A DNA stretch of 64,000 nt from an uncultured Oscillospiraceae bacterium (GCA_949289045.1 CASEMN010000005.1:81855-145854); one strand, 5' to 3'; positions 52,905 through 61,821 are shown, counted from the first letter of the stretch. A program made the numbers and translations. Notes: a model not told the origin generated them from the sequence alone.

Positions 52905-53955
52905 AAATAATAAACCAACTTTAGATGAGTTTAGACAGTTGATGATTAAAACAGACTCTATGCTTAATCAAGAAGCGATTGGTAGAGAAGATTATTATAA
53001 AGGTCGCAATGGAACGAAGTTGGAGGAGGATGTGTACGATGCACTTATAAGATGTGCTATGTACACCCCGTTTGAAGGCACAATACAATTAGTTTCAGGT
53101 GCTACATTTCCTGACATAGTTGCAAATAAATTTTATGGAGTAGAAGTTAAAAGTACGAATAAAAATCATTGGAAATCTATAGGAAGTAGTATATTGGAAT
53201 CAACCCGTGACCAAAATGTCGAGCGTATTTTTCTCACTTTTGGAAAGCTAGGTTCCCCCGTTGCTTTTAAAAGCAGACCATACGAGGAATGTCTTTCTGG
53301 AATATCGGTAACTCACTATCCACGTTATCAAATCGATATGGAACTTGGTGTTGGAGAAACTATTTTTGATAAAATTGGGGTTTCATATGACGAGTTGCGA
53401 AAAATGGATAATCCTGTTGTTCCTGTTTCTCGTTATTACAAACAACAACTTAAACCTGGTGAAAGCCTTTGGTGGGCGGATAGTGATGTAGAGGAAACAG
53501 TTGCTCCACCGACGGTTAAATTGTGGAGTGCGTTATCTCCAGAAGAAAAGAATTTTTATACAGTACAAGGATATGCGTTGTTTCCAGAAATATTAGGGCA
53601 TAGTAGTACGAAAAAATATCAACGATATGCTTTGTGGTTGGCAACTAATTGCGGTATAATTAATACTAATATTCGAGATCAATTTTCAGCGGGCGGAAGA
53701 GTAGATATTGTTACACCAAAAGGTGTTTTTGAAAGAGTGCCAGCTGTTTATGGTCGTATAGATAGATACCAGGAGCTGATAGTTGAAACCTTACTGTCAA
53801 GCAATGAAGCGGTTCTAAAAGAATATTGGCAGCACCTCACCATTAGTGAGAATAGGTTAGCACATTGGTGTCAACTTGCAGCAACAGCTGCTGGAACAAG
53901 TAAAGAAGAATGTGCGCAAATTTATAATTTGTTAAAGGCTATCTTTAATATATAA
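52891..53955 (+). CDS. PD-(D/E)XK type II restriction endonuclease
   Basis: About 354 residues. The nuclease core reads GATFPDIVANKFYGVEVKSTNKNHW: P-D near residue 74 and E-V-K near 85-87 match the PD-(D/E)XK catalytic triad. The C-terminal part is a helical recognition region (for example RYALWLATNCGII, FERVPAVYGRIDRYQEL). There is no ATPase or methylase domain. GTG 52891 has GGAGG 8 nt upstream, and the gene overlaps the methylase gene. Pairing with a C5 methylase makes a type II restriction-modification system; the recognition sequence is unknown. Confidence 0.85.
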   Translation: MIISENNKPTLDEFRQLMIKTDSMLNQEAIGREDYYKGRNGTKLEEDVYDALIRCAMYTPFEGTIQLVSGATFPDIVANKFYGVEVKSTNKNHWKSIGSSILESTRDQNVERIFLTFGKLGSPVAFKSRPYEECLSGISVTHYPRYQIDMELGVGETIFDKIGVSYDELRKMDNPVVPVSRYYKQQLKPGESLWWADSDVEETVAPPTVKLWSALSPEEKNFYTVQGYALFPEILGHSSTKKYQRYALWLATNCGIINTNIRDQFSAGGRVDIVTPKGVFERVPAVYGRIDRYQELIVETLLSSNEAVLKEYWQHLTISENRLAHWCQLAATAAGTSKEECAQIYNLLKAIFNI

Positions 53956-54047
53956 AAACTTGTTATTATGGCGCCGAAATGAAAAAATAGAAAAGCCTTG
54001 TACGTATGTGCTATAAATACATTTTACAGAAGGAATCTGGTTGCGTT

Positions 54048-54215
54048 TATTCTTTCCTTGCAACCATCGGTTTTATCGCACCTCATAAGATATTGATAAA
54101 TTCTCGTCCTACAGGCAGTATAATATGGATTATCAGAATAATACGAAAACTACGACACACAATTTATAAACAAAAAGCGTTAAGTTGCGGTTCTCGGCAA
54201 CGAGTGGGAATAATA
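54048..54215 (+). repeat. 168-bp right-end repeat, copy 2 (element C)
   Basis: Matches 50735-50902 with five substitutions and no gaps. Ends with the fourth attachment core. Confidence 0.95.
54202..54213 (+). other. Attachment core 4 (right boundary of the array)
   Basis: Exact GAGTGGGAATAA. Sequence beyond is presumed chromosomal. Confidence 0.85.
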
Positions 54216-54226
54216 TCATAATGTAC

Positions 54227-54272
54227 AAATCCCGAAATCCTTGTATTTTCAAGAGGTTTCGGGATTTTTTAA
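54227..54272 (+). terminator. Probable original guaA terminator
   Basis: AAATCCCGAAA / TTTCGGGATTT stem with an inner CCTTG/CAAGAGG pairing and a T-run, 14 bp after core 4. It is placed as a guaA terminator would be if the array were absent. The 54273-54535 stretch beyond is AT-rich without a recognised gene. Confidence 0.7.
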
Positions 54273-54535
54273 TTTTGCTGGTTAAATAATAAAATTATGT
54301 TTTGAACGGTAAGAAAAGCATTATTTTTATATATAGCAGATTGTTCCATCATTGAGAAATTTTTCATTTTTTCGTAAGTTAAAGCAGTAGGAAAAATTAG
54401 TAAATTATAATATACTATTAATATATTTATAGCATTTTCTCACTTTGCGAGACTGATTTTTGGTATGCGGGCTGTTGTTATTAATACCATTTTTGTAGAA
54501 TGAAGTTGAAATAAACTTGATAGGGGGCTTTTGCT

Positions 54536-55729
54536 ATGGCGAAAAATTCAATAGGACAATTTATTGCCGCTTTAAGAAAGGCAAATGGAATGACGCAGCA
54601 GAATGTAGCGGATCGCTTAAATGTATCAAACAAAGCAGTAAGTCGTTGGGAACGGGATGAATGTGCTCCGGATTTGTCTGTTATTCCGGCTCTTGCGGAG
54701 ATGTTTGGAGTGACCTGCGATGAATTGCTCAAAGGAGAGCGAAACAGAGAAAGTGATGCTGACGGAAAAAAAGATATAAAATTCAAGAAGCAGGTAGAAA
54801 ATCTTATTAACAGCACTCTGTCAAGATTTAAAACAATGATATGGGTATCTTTATTGATTTCATTTGCCGGATTAATCTGTATGTTTGGTATATCCTATGG
54901 GTTTTACCGCAACATTATAGGTTTTACTATATTGCTATTATTTGAAGCTTGTGCAGCGGTAATTGCTATTGTAGCCGTAAGTAGGGCAAAAGATATTAAA
55001 ACAGATAATGAATTATTTGAAATGGCTGATGCCGCACAGATAACACGCTTTAACAATGTATTAGGCTCATTTTCTTTTTGGGCATTTTACACTGTGTTTT
55101 CGGTATTGCTTATTTCTTTGCCATTTGTTTTAAACAGTTTTAATTTTGTGGGTTTTGTTATCCCGATATATTCATATTCTATTGTATTTCTCAGTGTGGA
55201 TGTAATGATAATAATACTTGTTTATTTGAAATGCAGAAATCCTTACATGAACTGGATTGCAAACGGTTGTTTCCCGTATAACAGTAAAAATATAATTTCT
55301 GTTTTCAGTAATAAATTGACTTTGGTGCAGATTGCATTAACTGTTTTTGCGGTTTTTGCCTTTTTGATAGCACCTTATTTTAAAGTAGCTGGTGGATTTA
55401 TCTCTTTTCTTTATGAAGCGCTAAATGTGTTTGGAATAGCTTTGATGGTGGCGAGCGTTGTGTTTTTCTTTGTATTTATTTTAAAGCATAAACAAGAACG
55501 CAGCAGATATCTTCTTTCAGGAATAAGGAACATTTTTCTCCTGCCTTCAGCGCTGCTTGCTTCTGTCAGTCACACAACCGAGTGGAGGCTGGCCGAACAC
55601 TTGGAGCTCTATGACGTTTGGCGAAAAGAATATCTTTTATATGCTGTCGTGTATTTTGCAGTGGTGTTTATATTGTTTTCACTTATTGATGCTTTTGTTA
55701 ATTACAAACGCAGTGAAAAGCAAAATTGA
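54536..55729 (+). CDS. XRE-family regulator with membrane domain
   Basis: A 397-residue protein. The N-terminal Cro/CI HTH (residues about 5-62) has IGQFIAALRKANGMTQQNVADRLNVSNKAVSRWERDECAPDLSVIPALAEMFGVTCDELLKGER. A basic linker leads to about seven hydrophobic segments filling residues 100-390. Such HTH-membrane fusions are common in Clostridia and probably sense membrane or peptide stress; target genes are unknown. The ATG at 54536 follows TAGGGGG. It is monocistronic; 55730-56148 downstream holds no clear gene. Confidence 0.85.
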   Translation: MAKNSIGQFIAALRKANGMTQQNVADRLNVSNKAVSRWERDECAPDLSVIPALAEMFGVTCDELLKGERNRESDADGKKDIKFKKQVENLINSTLSRFKTMIWVSLLISFAGLICMFGISYGFYRNIIGFTILLLFEACAAVIAIVAVSRAKDIKTDNELFEMADAAQITRFNNVLGSFSFWAFYTVFSVLLISLPFVLNSFNFVGFVIPIYSYSIVFLSVDVMIIILVYLKCRNPYMNWIANGCFPYNSKNIISVFSNKLTLVQIALTVFAVFAFLIAPYFKVAGGFISFLYEALNVFGIALMVASVVFFFVFILKHKQERSRYLLSGIRNIFLLPSALLASVSHTTEWRLAEHLELYDVWRKEYLLYAVVYFAVVFILFSLIDAFVNYKRSEKQN

Positions 55730-56148
55730 TTTTTGGAGCGATTTATTTAAGCATATTTTACTACATATAAAAGCAGACGAATGGAAATACAAAACATATA
55801 TGTGATGGCAGTTTAAGAGCTAATGAAAACGTGTATTTATCAAATTCCGACATCTAAGCTAAAGCGAACTTCAGATTATATGCTTTTTAATAGGTTGTTT
55901 TTTAAAATCATCTTTATTGGAATTAGTGTTATTATGGATTTCTTCATTTATCCATTTTGCGCTAATTCCTTTATTAATTCCTATATCATGGTGTCGTAAT
56001 TATCATACTAAGTAAAATTAGCCGGAAGTGTGTTCTGAAATTTCGTCAACTTAATTTTATTACATTTTAAAATCTTGAAATTGTAATTGCACCCATTGTT
56101 TCATTATGTTAACATATTGCCATAAGTAAAAGTAAAGCAGGTGACGTT
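55730..56148. other. Intergenic region without recognised features
   Basis: About 420 bp, AT-rich. No ORF with a good ribosome site, no strong hairpin and no convincing consensus promoter were seen, although the promoter of the rhamnosidase gene must lie toward its right end. Confidence 0.4.
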
Positions 56149-58323
56149 ATGGTATTATCAGATAAATTCATATCGGCTGGAGAAAAATACAGCACCTTTT
56201 TAAAGCGAGTTCCTGCACCCATATTCAGGAAGAATATATCCCTGTCCGATAAAGTTCTAAAGGCGGAAATTACGGTTTGCGGCCTCGGTTTCTATGAGCT
56301 GTATCTCAACGGAAAAAATATTACCAAAGGTAGACTCTGTCCCTATATCACCAATAGCGAACAAGTTATTTATTATGATAATTACGATATTACCAATTTA
56401 GTTAAGGATGACAACTGCTTTGAATTTATCCTGGGAAACGGTATGCAGAATGCATTCGGAGGCTTCATCTGGGATTTTGATAAGATAAAATTTCGTTCTT
56501 CTCCGAAGCTTGCCTTTGCGGTGAAAATTACCTATTTAAACGGGAAAACGGAGATTATCGAAGCCGACGAGACGGTTTTAGTTTCACAGTCTAATATTTT
56601 GTCTGATGATTTGCGGCTCGGTGAGATCTATGATGCCAATAAAAACGATAGAACGTGGAAAAATGCGGTTATCACAAGGACACCCGCAGGGGAAAGGTAT
56701 CTATCTGTGGCAAAGCCCATTACAGTAAGAGAAGAGCTCAAACCTGTTAAAATATTTAAAGAGGGTAAGGCGTATATCTACGATTTCGGAGTCAATACTT
56801 CCGGCTTATGCAGGTTGAGGGTCAACGGCCGAAAGGGACAGAAAATCAAACTTACCTACTGCGAAATACTGAAAAACGGAAAGTTTTTTGTAGGTACAAC
56901 TACCTTTAACCACTCGAAGAAGAAATATTATCAAAGAGATACCTATATATGCCGGGAAGGTTTTAATGAATGGACGCCTACCTTTACCTATCATGGATTC
57001 CGTTATGTTAAGGTTGAGGGTATAAAGGAGGAACAGGCGACAAAAGAACTGCTGACTTTTTTAGTTTTCAATACAGATTTAGGCAAAAAGGGAGAATTTA
57101 TCTGCGATAACGATACGGTCAATAGGCTGCACAAAATGTCGCTGAATTCAACTCTTTCAAACTTTCATCATTTCCCCACTGACTGTCCCCACAGGGAGAA
57201 AAACGGATGGACAGCTGATGCCGCTCTTTCTGCATCCCATACGCTGCTGTACTTTGAACCCACGGAAAACTATAAGCAATGGCTTATCAGCATCTGCAAA
57301 GCTCAGGACAGCCGAGGTGCCCTTCCCGGAATCGTGCCCACATGGGGCTGGGGATTTGAGTGGGGCAACGGTCCTGCATGGGACTGGGTATTAGTAGAGC
57401 TTCCCTATCAGATATGGCAGAAGAGAAACGACCTTTCGGCTTTTGAAATCTGCAAGGAGAGCATCATCAAATATATTCGTTATCTTGAGACAAGAAAAAA
57501 TGATAAGGGATTAATGGAAATAGGTCTGGGGGATTGGTGTGCTCCGGATAATCCCAGAAAAGCTCCGCTGGTTCTTACTGACAGTATCATGTCCTTTGAT
57601 ATTGCAGATAAATCAGCTAAAATGTTCGATGCTATTGGGGAAACAGAAAACGCAAGCTTTTGCGCTGATTTTGCCAAGGACATCAGGGGAAAAATCAGAG
57701 AGCATCTATTTAATAAGGAAACCTGTATTTTTGAGGGCGGCTCACAGACCTCTCAGGCTATGGGTATTTACTATTCGATTATTGAGGAAAGTGAAAAGAA
57801 AAGAGCCTTCGAAGCTCTGCTCAGGGTCATTGAGCTTGACGGGTATCATATAGGTACGGGAGTGCTTGGCGGCAGAGTTCTGTTTCATGTTCTTGCGGAA
57901 AACGGCGAAGTGGATACGGCCATGAAAATACTAACAAATCCGACTCCGCCCTCCTATAATCAGTGGTTACTTGCAGGGGATACGGCGCTGTGTGAGTCTT
58001 TTGCGGAATACGACGACGGTCTGGCGTCACACAATCATCATTTCTGGGGAAATATCAGTGCTTTTTTTATGGAGGAAATTTGTGGCATAAAGGTCTGTGC
58101 AGATGCTGTCAATATTGAACCACATTTCCCGGCGGATATGAATAGTGCGTCAGCAGCCTTTGACAGCGTATTTGGCAAGGTATCCGTTTCATGGATTCGG
58201 GAGAACGGAAAAATAAAATTTGATTTGGAATATCCGAAAGGTGCAAAGGGCAATTTCAGGTATAAGGATTTAAGTTGTCCTGCAAATCAGCTTAAAACGC
58301 CCCTGTATATAGATATAGAGTAA
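56149..58323 (+). CDS. GH78-type alpha-L-rhamnosidase
   Basis: A 724-residue protein without signal peptide. The N-terminal beta-sandwich has AEITVCGLGFYELYLNGKNITKGRLCPY. The (alpha/alpha)6 barrel follows, with NFHHFPTDCPHREKNGWTADAALSA (about 338-362), PTWGWGFEWGNGPAWDWVLVELPY and GLGDWCAPDN carrying the family's acidic residues. The C-terminal domain ends near PHFPADM...GKVSVSW. It probably removes terminal rhamnose from imported plant or microbial glycosides. ATG 56149 has GCAGGTGA upstream. It is monocistronic; no transporter gene is adjacent. Confidence 0.87.
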   Translation: MVLSDKFISAGEKYSTFLKRVPAPIFRKNISLSDKVLKAEITVCGLGFYELYLNGKNITKGRLCPYITNSEQVIYYDNYDITNLVKDDNCFEFILGNGMQNAFGGFIWDFDKIKFRSSPKLAFAVKITYLNGKTEIIEADETVLVSQSNILSDDLRLGEIYDANKNDRTWKNAVITRTPAGERYLSVAKPITVREELKPVKIFKEGKAYIYDFGVNTSGLCRLRVNGRKGQKIKLTYCEILKNGKFFVGTTTFNHSKKKYYQRDTYICREGFNEWTPTFTYHGFRYVKVEGIKEEQATKELLTFLVFNTDLGKKGEFICDNDTVNRLHKMSLNSTLSNFHHFPTDCPHREKNGWTADAALSASHTLLYFEPTENYKQWLISICKAQDSRGALPGIVPTWGWGFEWGNGPAWDWVLVELPYQIWQKRNDLSAFEICKESIIKYIRYLETRKNDKGLMEIGLGDWCAPDNPRKAPLVLTDSIMSFDIADKSAKMFDAIGETENASFCADFAKDIRGKIREHLFNKETCIFEGGSQTSQAMGIYYSIIEESEKKRAFEALLRVIELDGYHIGTGVLGGRVLFHVLAENGEVDTAMKILTNPTPPSYNQWLLAGDTALCESFAEYDDGLASHNHHFWGNISAFFMEEICGIKVCADAVNIEPHFPADMNSASAAFDSVFGKVSVSWIRENGKIKFDLEYPKGAKGNFRYKDLSCPANQLKTPLYIDIE

Positions 58324-58381
58324 ATTTTCAATTTGATTTAAATTTACAAGGGAAAAGAAGCGAAACACAATATTTTAAAGC

Positions 58382-58423
58382 AAAAAGGCGCTGCCGACTG
58401 TTGAAAGCTGGCAACGCCTTTTT
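58382..58423. terminator. Bidirectional terminator after the rhamnosidase gene
   Basis: AAAAAGGCG-C-TGCC pairs with GGCA-A-CGCCTTTTT; serves the convergent methyltransferase gene as well. Confidence 0.8.
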
Positions 58424-58449
58424 AATTTGTTCTATTTTAACTATTGGAT

Positions 58450-59205
58450 TTAAACTGTGCCGAAATAGCACATTGTAAAATTGGGCATTGTTAAAACACC
58501 GTCTTTACTGTATTTATCAAACAATTTTTCCAGTTCATTAACATAATAGGTGTAATTTACATCATTTTCCTTTAAAGCGTATGATGCGGAAAGATTGCGT
58601 CCGACAAAGTTCTTTTTTGAATACGTTAACGGATTTTGGAATGTTTTAACGGTGTATTCGCCGCTGAAAAAATCTGAAAAATCGTCTTCTGAGGCCGCAT
58701 CTTTCATACCGCCTGAAAAGCCTTTGAAATTGGAGCAATATTTGCGATTTATTGAATCGTTTTCTATAATCAGCTCGCTTTTGCTGTCGCGGGAATTCCA
58801 AATTAAAATAACTTTACCGGAAGGCTTTAATATTCTTTGACATTCCTTTTTAAATTTTTGTCTGTCGAACCAGTGAAAAGCCTGTGCAACAGTTATGATA
58901 TCAATACTGTTATCGGAAAGTGCAGTGTTTTCGGCTGTACCCTTTACAGGTATAAATTTTGAAAATACTTTTAAGTTATTTTCAGCCACTTTCCGCATAT
59001 CGTCATTTGGTTCCACTGCATAAACTGTGGCGTCTTTTTCGAGCAGCTGTTTTGTCAAAATACCTGTTCCTGCTCCAACGTCTGCAAAAACACAGTTTTT
59101 CGGTAAATTAAGGTCTGTGAAAAGGAAGTCAATAAAATCTTTAGGATAATTTGGACGAAACTTAGCGTAAATATTTCCCATTCCATCAAATTTGTTCTCG
59201 TTCAA
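58450..59205 (-). CDS. Class I SAM-dependent methyltransferase
   Basis: A 251-residue protein. GNIYAKFRPNYPKDFIDFL is typical of the YcgJ/UbiE-like group of small-molecule methyltransferases. FADVGAGTGILTKQLL (about 39-54) is motif I, VYAVEPNDDM is motif II, and ITVAQAFHWFD is motif IV-like. The substrate is unknown. ATG 59205 has AAGGAGGTTG upstream. Monocistronic and convergent with the rhamnosidase gene. Confidence 0.87.
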   Translation of the reverse strand: MNENKFDGMGNIYAKFRPNYPKDFIDFLFTDLNLPKNCVFADVGAGTGILTKQLLEKDATVYAVEPNDDMRKVAENNLKVFSKFIPVKGTAENTALSDNSIDIITVAQAFHWFDRQKFKKECQRILKPSGKVILIWNSRDSKSELIIENDSINRKYCSNFKGFSGGMKDAASEDDFSDFFSGEYTVKTFQNPLTYSKKNFVGRNLSASYALKENDVNYTYYVNELEKLFDKYSKDGVLTMPNFTMCYFGTV

Positions 59206-59426
59206 TTATACAACCTCCTTGAATTTATATAATGATTTTTTTACTTTATTTTCAATCCACTCGTTATTTATGCCGGTCTGATTCCAAAATAGCATAGTAG
59301 AATTTATCAGTAAACTTATTTTATGTGTATTATATAATTTTTACGATACTTAAAGCAAGTTTAATTTAAAATCAGACTCAAATGAACGGTATTCACATTC
59401 AATACCCATAATACATTTCATTCAAA

Positions 59427-59530
59427 TTGAACCAAAAGTTACATTTTGAACTCTTAAAGTTTAAATTGAACTTTATGTTTAAAAGTGATATAATTTTACT
59501 CACAAATTGAACTTTAACTGAAAACTGAAC
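59427..59530 (+). promoter_or_regulatory. Promoter and TTGAAC repeat operator of the aminotransferase
   Basis: TTGAAC (59466-59471), 17-bp spacer, TATAAT (59489-59494). TTGAAC half-sites also start at 59427, 59446 and 59507, and CTGAAC at 59525, so spacings are 19, 20, 41 and 18 bp, a roughly 20-bp phase. One half-site is the -35 itself. Likely bound by the gene's own HTH domain. Confidence 0.7.
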
Positions 59531-59546
59531 TTTTGGAGGAAGAAAG

Positions 59547-61046
59547 ATGTCAAAAGAGAGTTTTGCAGAAAGACTTAAAGCTGCTATGGAAAAACAGGGA
59601 AAAAAGCAGGTTGATTTAATAAATGCCGCCGCTTTGCAGGGCGTCAAGCTTGGCAAAAGCCATATTAGCCAGTATGTGAGCGGAAAAACCGTTCCCCGCA
59701 GTGACATTCTTCACTTTTTGGCCAGTGAGCTTAACGTGGAAGAAGAGTGGCTCAAAGGTGCTGAAACTGAAACACAGCAAAGAGAAATTGAACCTGAATT
59801 TAATAAAACTGAACTTTTGGAGGCAAATACCATGCGTACTTTTAAAAAATCATCAAAGCTTGACAATGTTTTATATGATGTAAGAGGTCCTGTTGTAGAT
59901 GAAGCCGCAAGAATGGAGGAAGCGGGAACAAGAATTTTAAAGCTTAATATCGGAAATCCTGCTCCCTTTGGTTTCCATACTCCTGATGAGGTTATTTACG
60001 ATATGCGCCGTCAGCTTACTGAGTGCGAGGGATATTCTCCTGCTCAGGGACTTTTTTCTGCAAGAAAAGCCATTATGCAGTATGCCCAGCTTAAAAAGAT
60101 CCCTAATGTTTCCATGGAGGATATCTATACAGGCAACGGCGTCAGCGAGCTTATTAATCTGAGTATGTCAGCGCTCCTTGACGACGGCGATGAGATTTTG
60201 ATTCCTTCTCCGGACTATCCTCTTTGGACTGCCTGCGCCACTCTTGCAGGAGGTAAAGCTGTTCACTACATCTGTGACGAGCAGTCGGACTGGTATCCGG
60301 ATATGGATGACATTAAAAGAAAGATTACAAATAGGACAAAGGCTATTGTAATTATAAATCCCAATAACCCCACCGGAGCTTTGTATCCCAAAGAGGTGTT
60401 ACAGCAGATCGTAGATATTGCAAGAGAGCATCAGCTTATAATTTTCTCCGATGAAATATATGACAGACTTGTTATGGACGGAGAACAGCATATTTCAATT
60501 GCATCTCTTGCCCATGATTTGTTCTGCGTAACCTATAGCGGACTTTCAAAATCACACATGATTGCGGGATTCAGAATAGGCTGGATGATTTTAAGCGGTA
60601 ACAAAAATGTCGCAAGGGACTATATTGAGGGCCTGAGAATGCTTTCAAATATGCGTCTTTGTTCCAATGTTCCGGCACAGTCCATAGTTCAGACTGCTTT
60701 AGGTGGACATCAGAGTGTTGAAAGCTATATTCTGCCAGGAGGCAGAGTATATGAGCAGAGGGAGTTTATTTATAAAGCCCTTACTGATATACCGGGTATA
60801 ACCGCAGTAAAGCCCAAGGCTGCTTTTTACATTTTCCCCAAAATTGATATTAAAAAGTTCAATATCACCGACGATGAAAAATTTGCTCTCGATCTGCTTC
60901 GTGATAAAAAGATTCTTCTTATACACGGCGGCGGCTTTAACTGGGAGAAACCGGACCATTTCCGAGTGGTATATCTGCCGAGAATTGAAGTATTAAAGGA
61001 ATCCGTAGAGAAAATAGCCGATTTCTTCAGCTACTATCACCAGTAA
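59547..61046 (+). CDS. XRE-HTH / AlaA-type aminotransferase fusion
   Basis: A 499-residue fusion. Residues 1-72 are a Cro/CI-type HTH (SFAERLKAAMEKQGKKQVDLI, KSHISQYVSGKTVPRSDILHFLASELNV). Residues 96-499 are a complete fold-type I aminotransferase of the AlaA (glutamate-pyruvate) group: SSKLDNVLYDVRGPV, LNIGNPAPFGF, VIINPNNPTGALYP, FSDEIYD and SGLSKSHMIAGFRIGW (PLP Lys about 334). An internal ATG at 59832 gives a normal-length (404-residue) AlaA, with its own ribosome site in a copied leader. Both full-length and short products are likely. It probably makes alanine, with PLP or amino acids sensed by the HTH form. Confidence 0.9.
   Translation: MSKESFAERLKAAMEKQGKKQVDLINAAALQGVKLGKSHISQYVSGKTVPRSDILHFLASELNVEEEWLKGAETETQQREIEPEFNKTELLEANTMRTFKKSSKLDNVLYDVRGPVVDEAARMEEAGTRILKLNIGNPAPFGFHTPDEVIYDMRRQLTECEGYSPAQGLFSARKAIMQYAQLKKIPNVSMEDIYTGNGVSELINLSMSALLDDGDEILIPSPDYPLWTACATLAGGKAVHYICDEQSDWYPDMDDIKRKITNRTKAIVIINPNNPTGALYPKEVLQQIVDIAREHQLIIFSDEIYDRLVMDGEQHISIASLAHDLFCVTYSGLSKSHMIAGFRIGWMILSGNKNVARDYIEGLRMLSNMRLCSNVPAQSIVQTALGGHQSVESYILPGGRVYEQREFIYKALTDIPGITAVKPKAAFYIFPKIDIKKFNITDDEKFALDLLRDKKILLIHGGGFNWEKPDHFRVVYLPRIEVLKESVEKIADFFSYYHQ
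59805..59823 (+). repeat. Internal copy of the leader/ribosome site
   Basis: AAAACTGAACTTTTGGAGG at 59805-59823 is an exact 19-bp copy of 59521-59539, the sequence just before the first start codon. Here it lies in frame inside the gene, 8 nt before the ATG at 59832. A TTGAAC half-site at 59788 accompanies it. Confidence 0.9.
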
Positions 61047-61092
61047 TTTTCTTTTGCTTTTTCGGAGAATAAATTCGGAGGATTTATAAAAT

Positions 61093-61821
61093 ATGGTAAA
61101 AGAGTCAGTACGCACTGTTAATTTCGGTTCAGCTGAAATACAGTATATTTTAGAGCGTAAGAAAGTTAAAAATATAAATCTCCGCATTAAAAGAGATGGC
61201 ACAGTAAAGGTTTCGGCGGCCTCATTTGTACCTGCAAAAAGAATCGACGAATTTGTTTTGAGTAAAGGTGAATTTATCCTTTCAGCCCTTGAGAAGTTTT
61301 CCCAAAGGGCGGAGTTTTCCGAAAGCTCAAGAAAGTATGAGGACGGCGACAGTGTTTATATAATGGGTATGCGTCTGTACTTAAAGGTTTTACCGGGAAA
61401 ACCGGCGGTGGAAGCCGACGGGGGATATATTTACCTTACCTTAAAGGATACAGATGATATAGAAAAAAAGAAAAGGCTTATGGAAAAGTTCTGGAATGAG
61501 CAGTGCACTTTGAATTTTGAGAAAATCCTCGATGAAATATATCCGATTTTCAGTAAAATGGGGATAGATAAGCCGGAGCTGCGCATAAGAAAAATGGAAA
61601 GCAGATGGGGTTCCTGTGCATACAGAAAAGGCATAATTACCCTGAATAAACGTCTTTTGGCAGCTCCCAGAGAATGCATAGAATATGTAATAGTACATGA
61701 AATGTGCCACTTTATTCATCCAGACCATTCAAAGCAGTTTCATAATCTTGTTGCGTCCATAATGCCCGACTGGAAAGAGAGAAAGAACATTCTTGAAAAG
61801 ACGCCTCAGTGCTGGTACTGA
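61093..61821 (+). CDS. YgjP-type (DUF45) metal-dependent hydrolase
   Basis: A 242-residue protein. The N-terminal beta region has VNLRIKRDGTVKVSAA. The family block KMESRWGSCAYRKGIITLNKRLLAAPRECIEYVIVHEMCHFIHPDHSKQFH contains the H-E-M-C-H zinc motif (about 202-206) and a third His six residues later. YgjP/WLM-like metalloproteins are associated with type I restriction systems or protein-DNA crosslink repair in some bacteria; here it stands alone. GGAGG precedes the ATG. It lies 46 nt after the aminotransferase and may share its transcript. Confidence 0.85.
   Translation: MVKESVRTVNFGSAEIQYILERKKVKNINLRIKRDGTVKVSAASFVPAKRIDEFVLSKGEFILSALEKFSQRAEFSESSRKYEDGDSVYIMGMRLYLKVLPGKPAVEADGGYIYLTLKDTDDIEKKKRLMEKFWNEQCTLNFEKILDEIYPIFSKMGIDKPELRIRKMESRWGSCAYRKGIITLNKRLLAAPRECIEYVIVHEMCHFIHPDHSKQFHNLVASIMPDWKERKNILEKTPQCWY

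Larger units (their letters stand above)
50901..54213 (+). mobile_element. Integrase-less cassette C with restriction-modification cargo
   Basis: A 3.3-kb segment between cores 3 and 4. It keeps the left arm (TTGATAGCA/ATGATAGCA pair at 50957-50976, terminator at 51044) and the 168-bp right end. It has no repressor, excisionase or integrase. Its only clear genes are an HTH-fused C5 methylase and a restriction endonuclease. The end structure suggests it can be moved by an integrase of the element A/B family acting in trans. Confidence 0.8.

Noticed and set aside
32811..54213. Prophage
   Set aside because: No capsid, terminase, portal, tail or lysis genes; only integration, replication-like and cargo genes.
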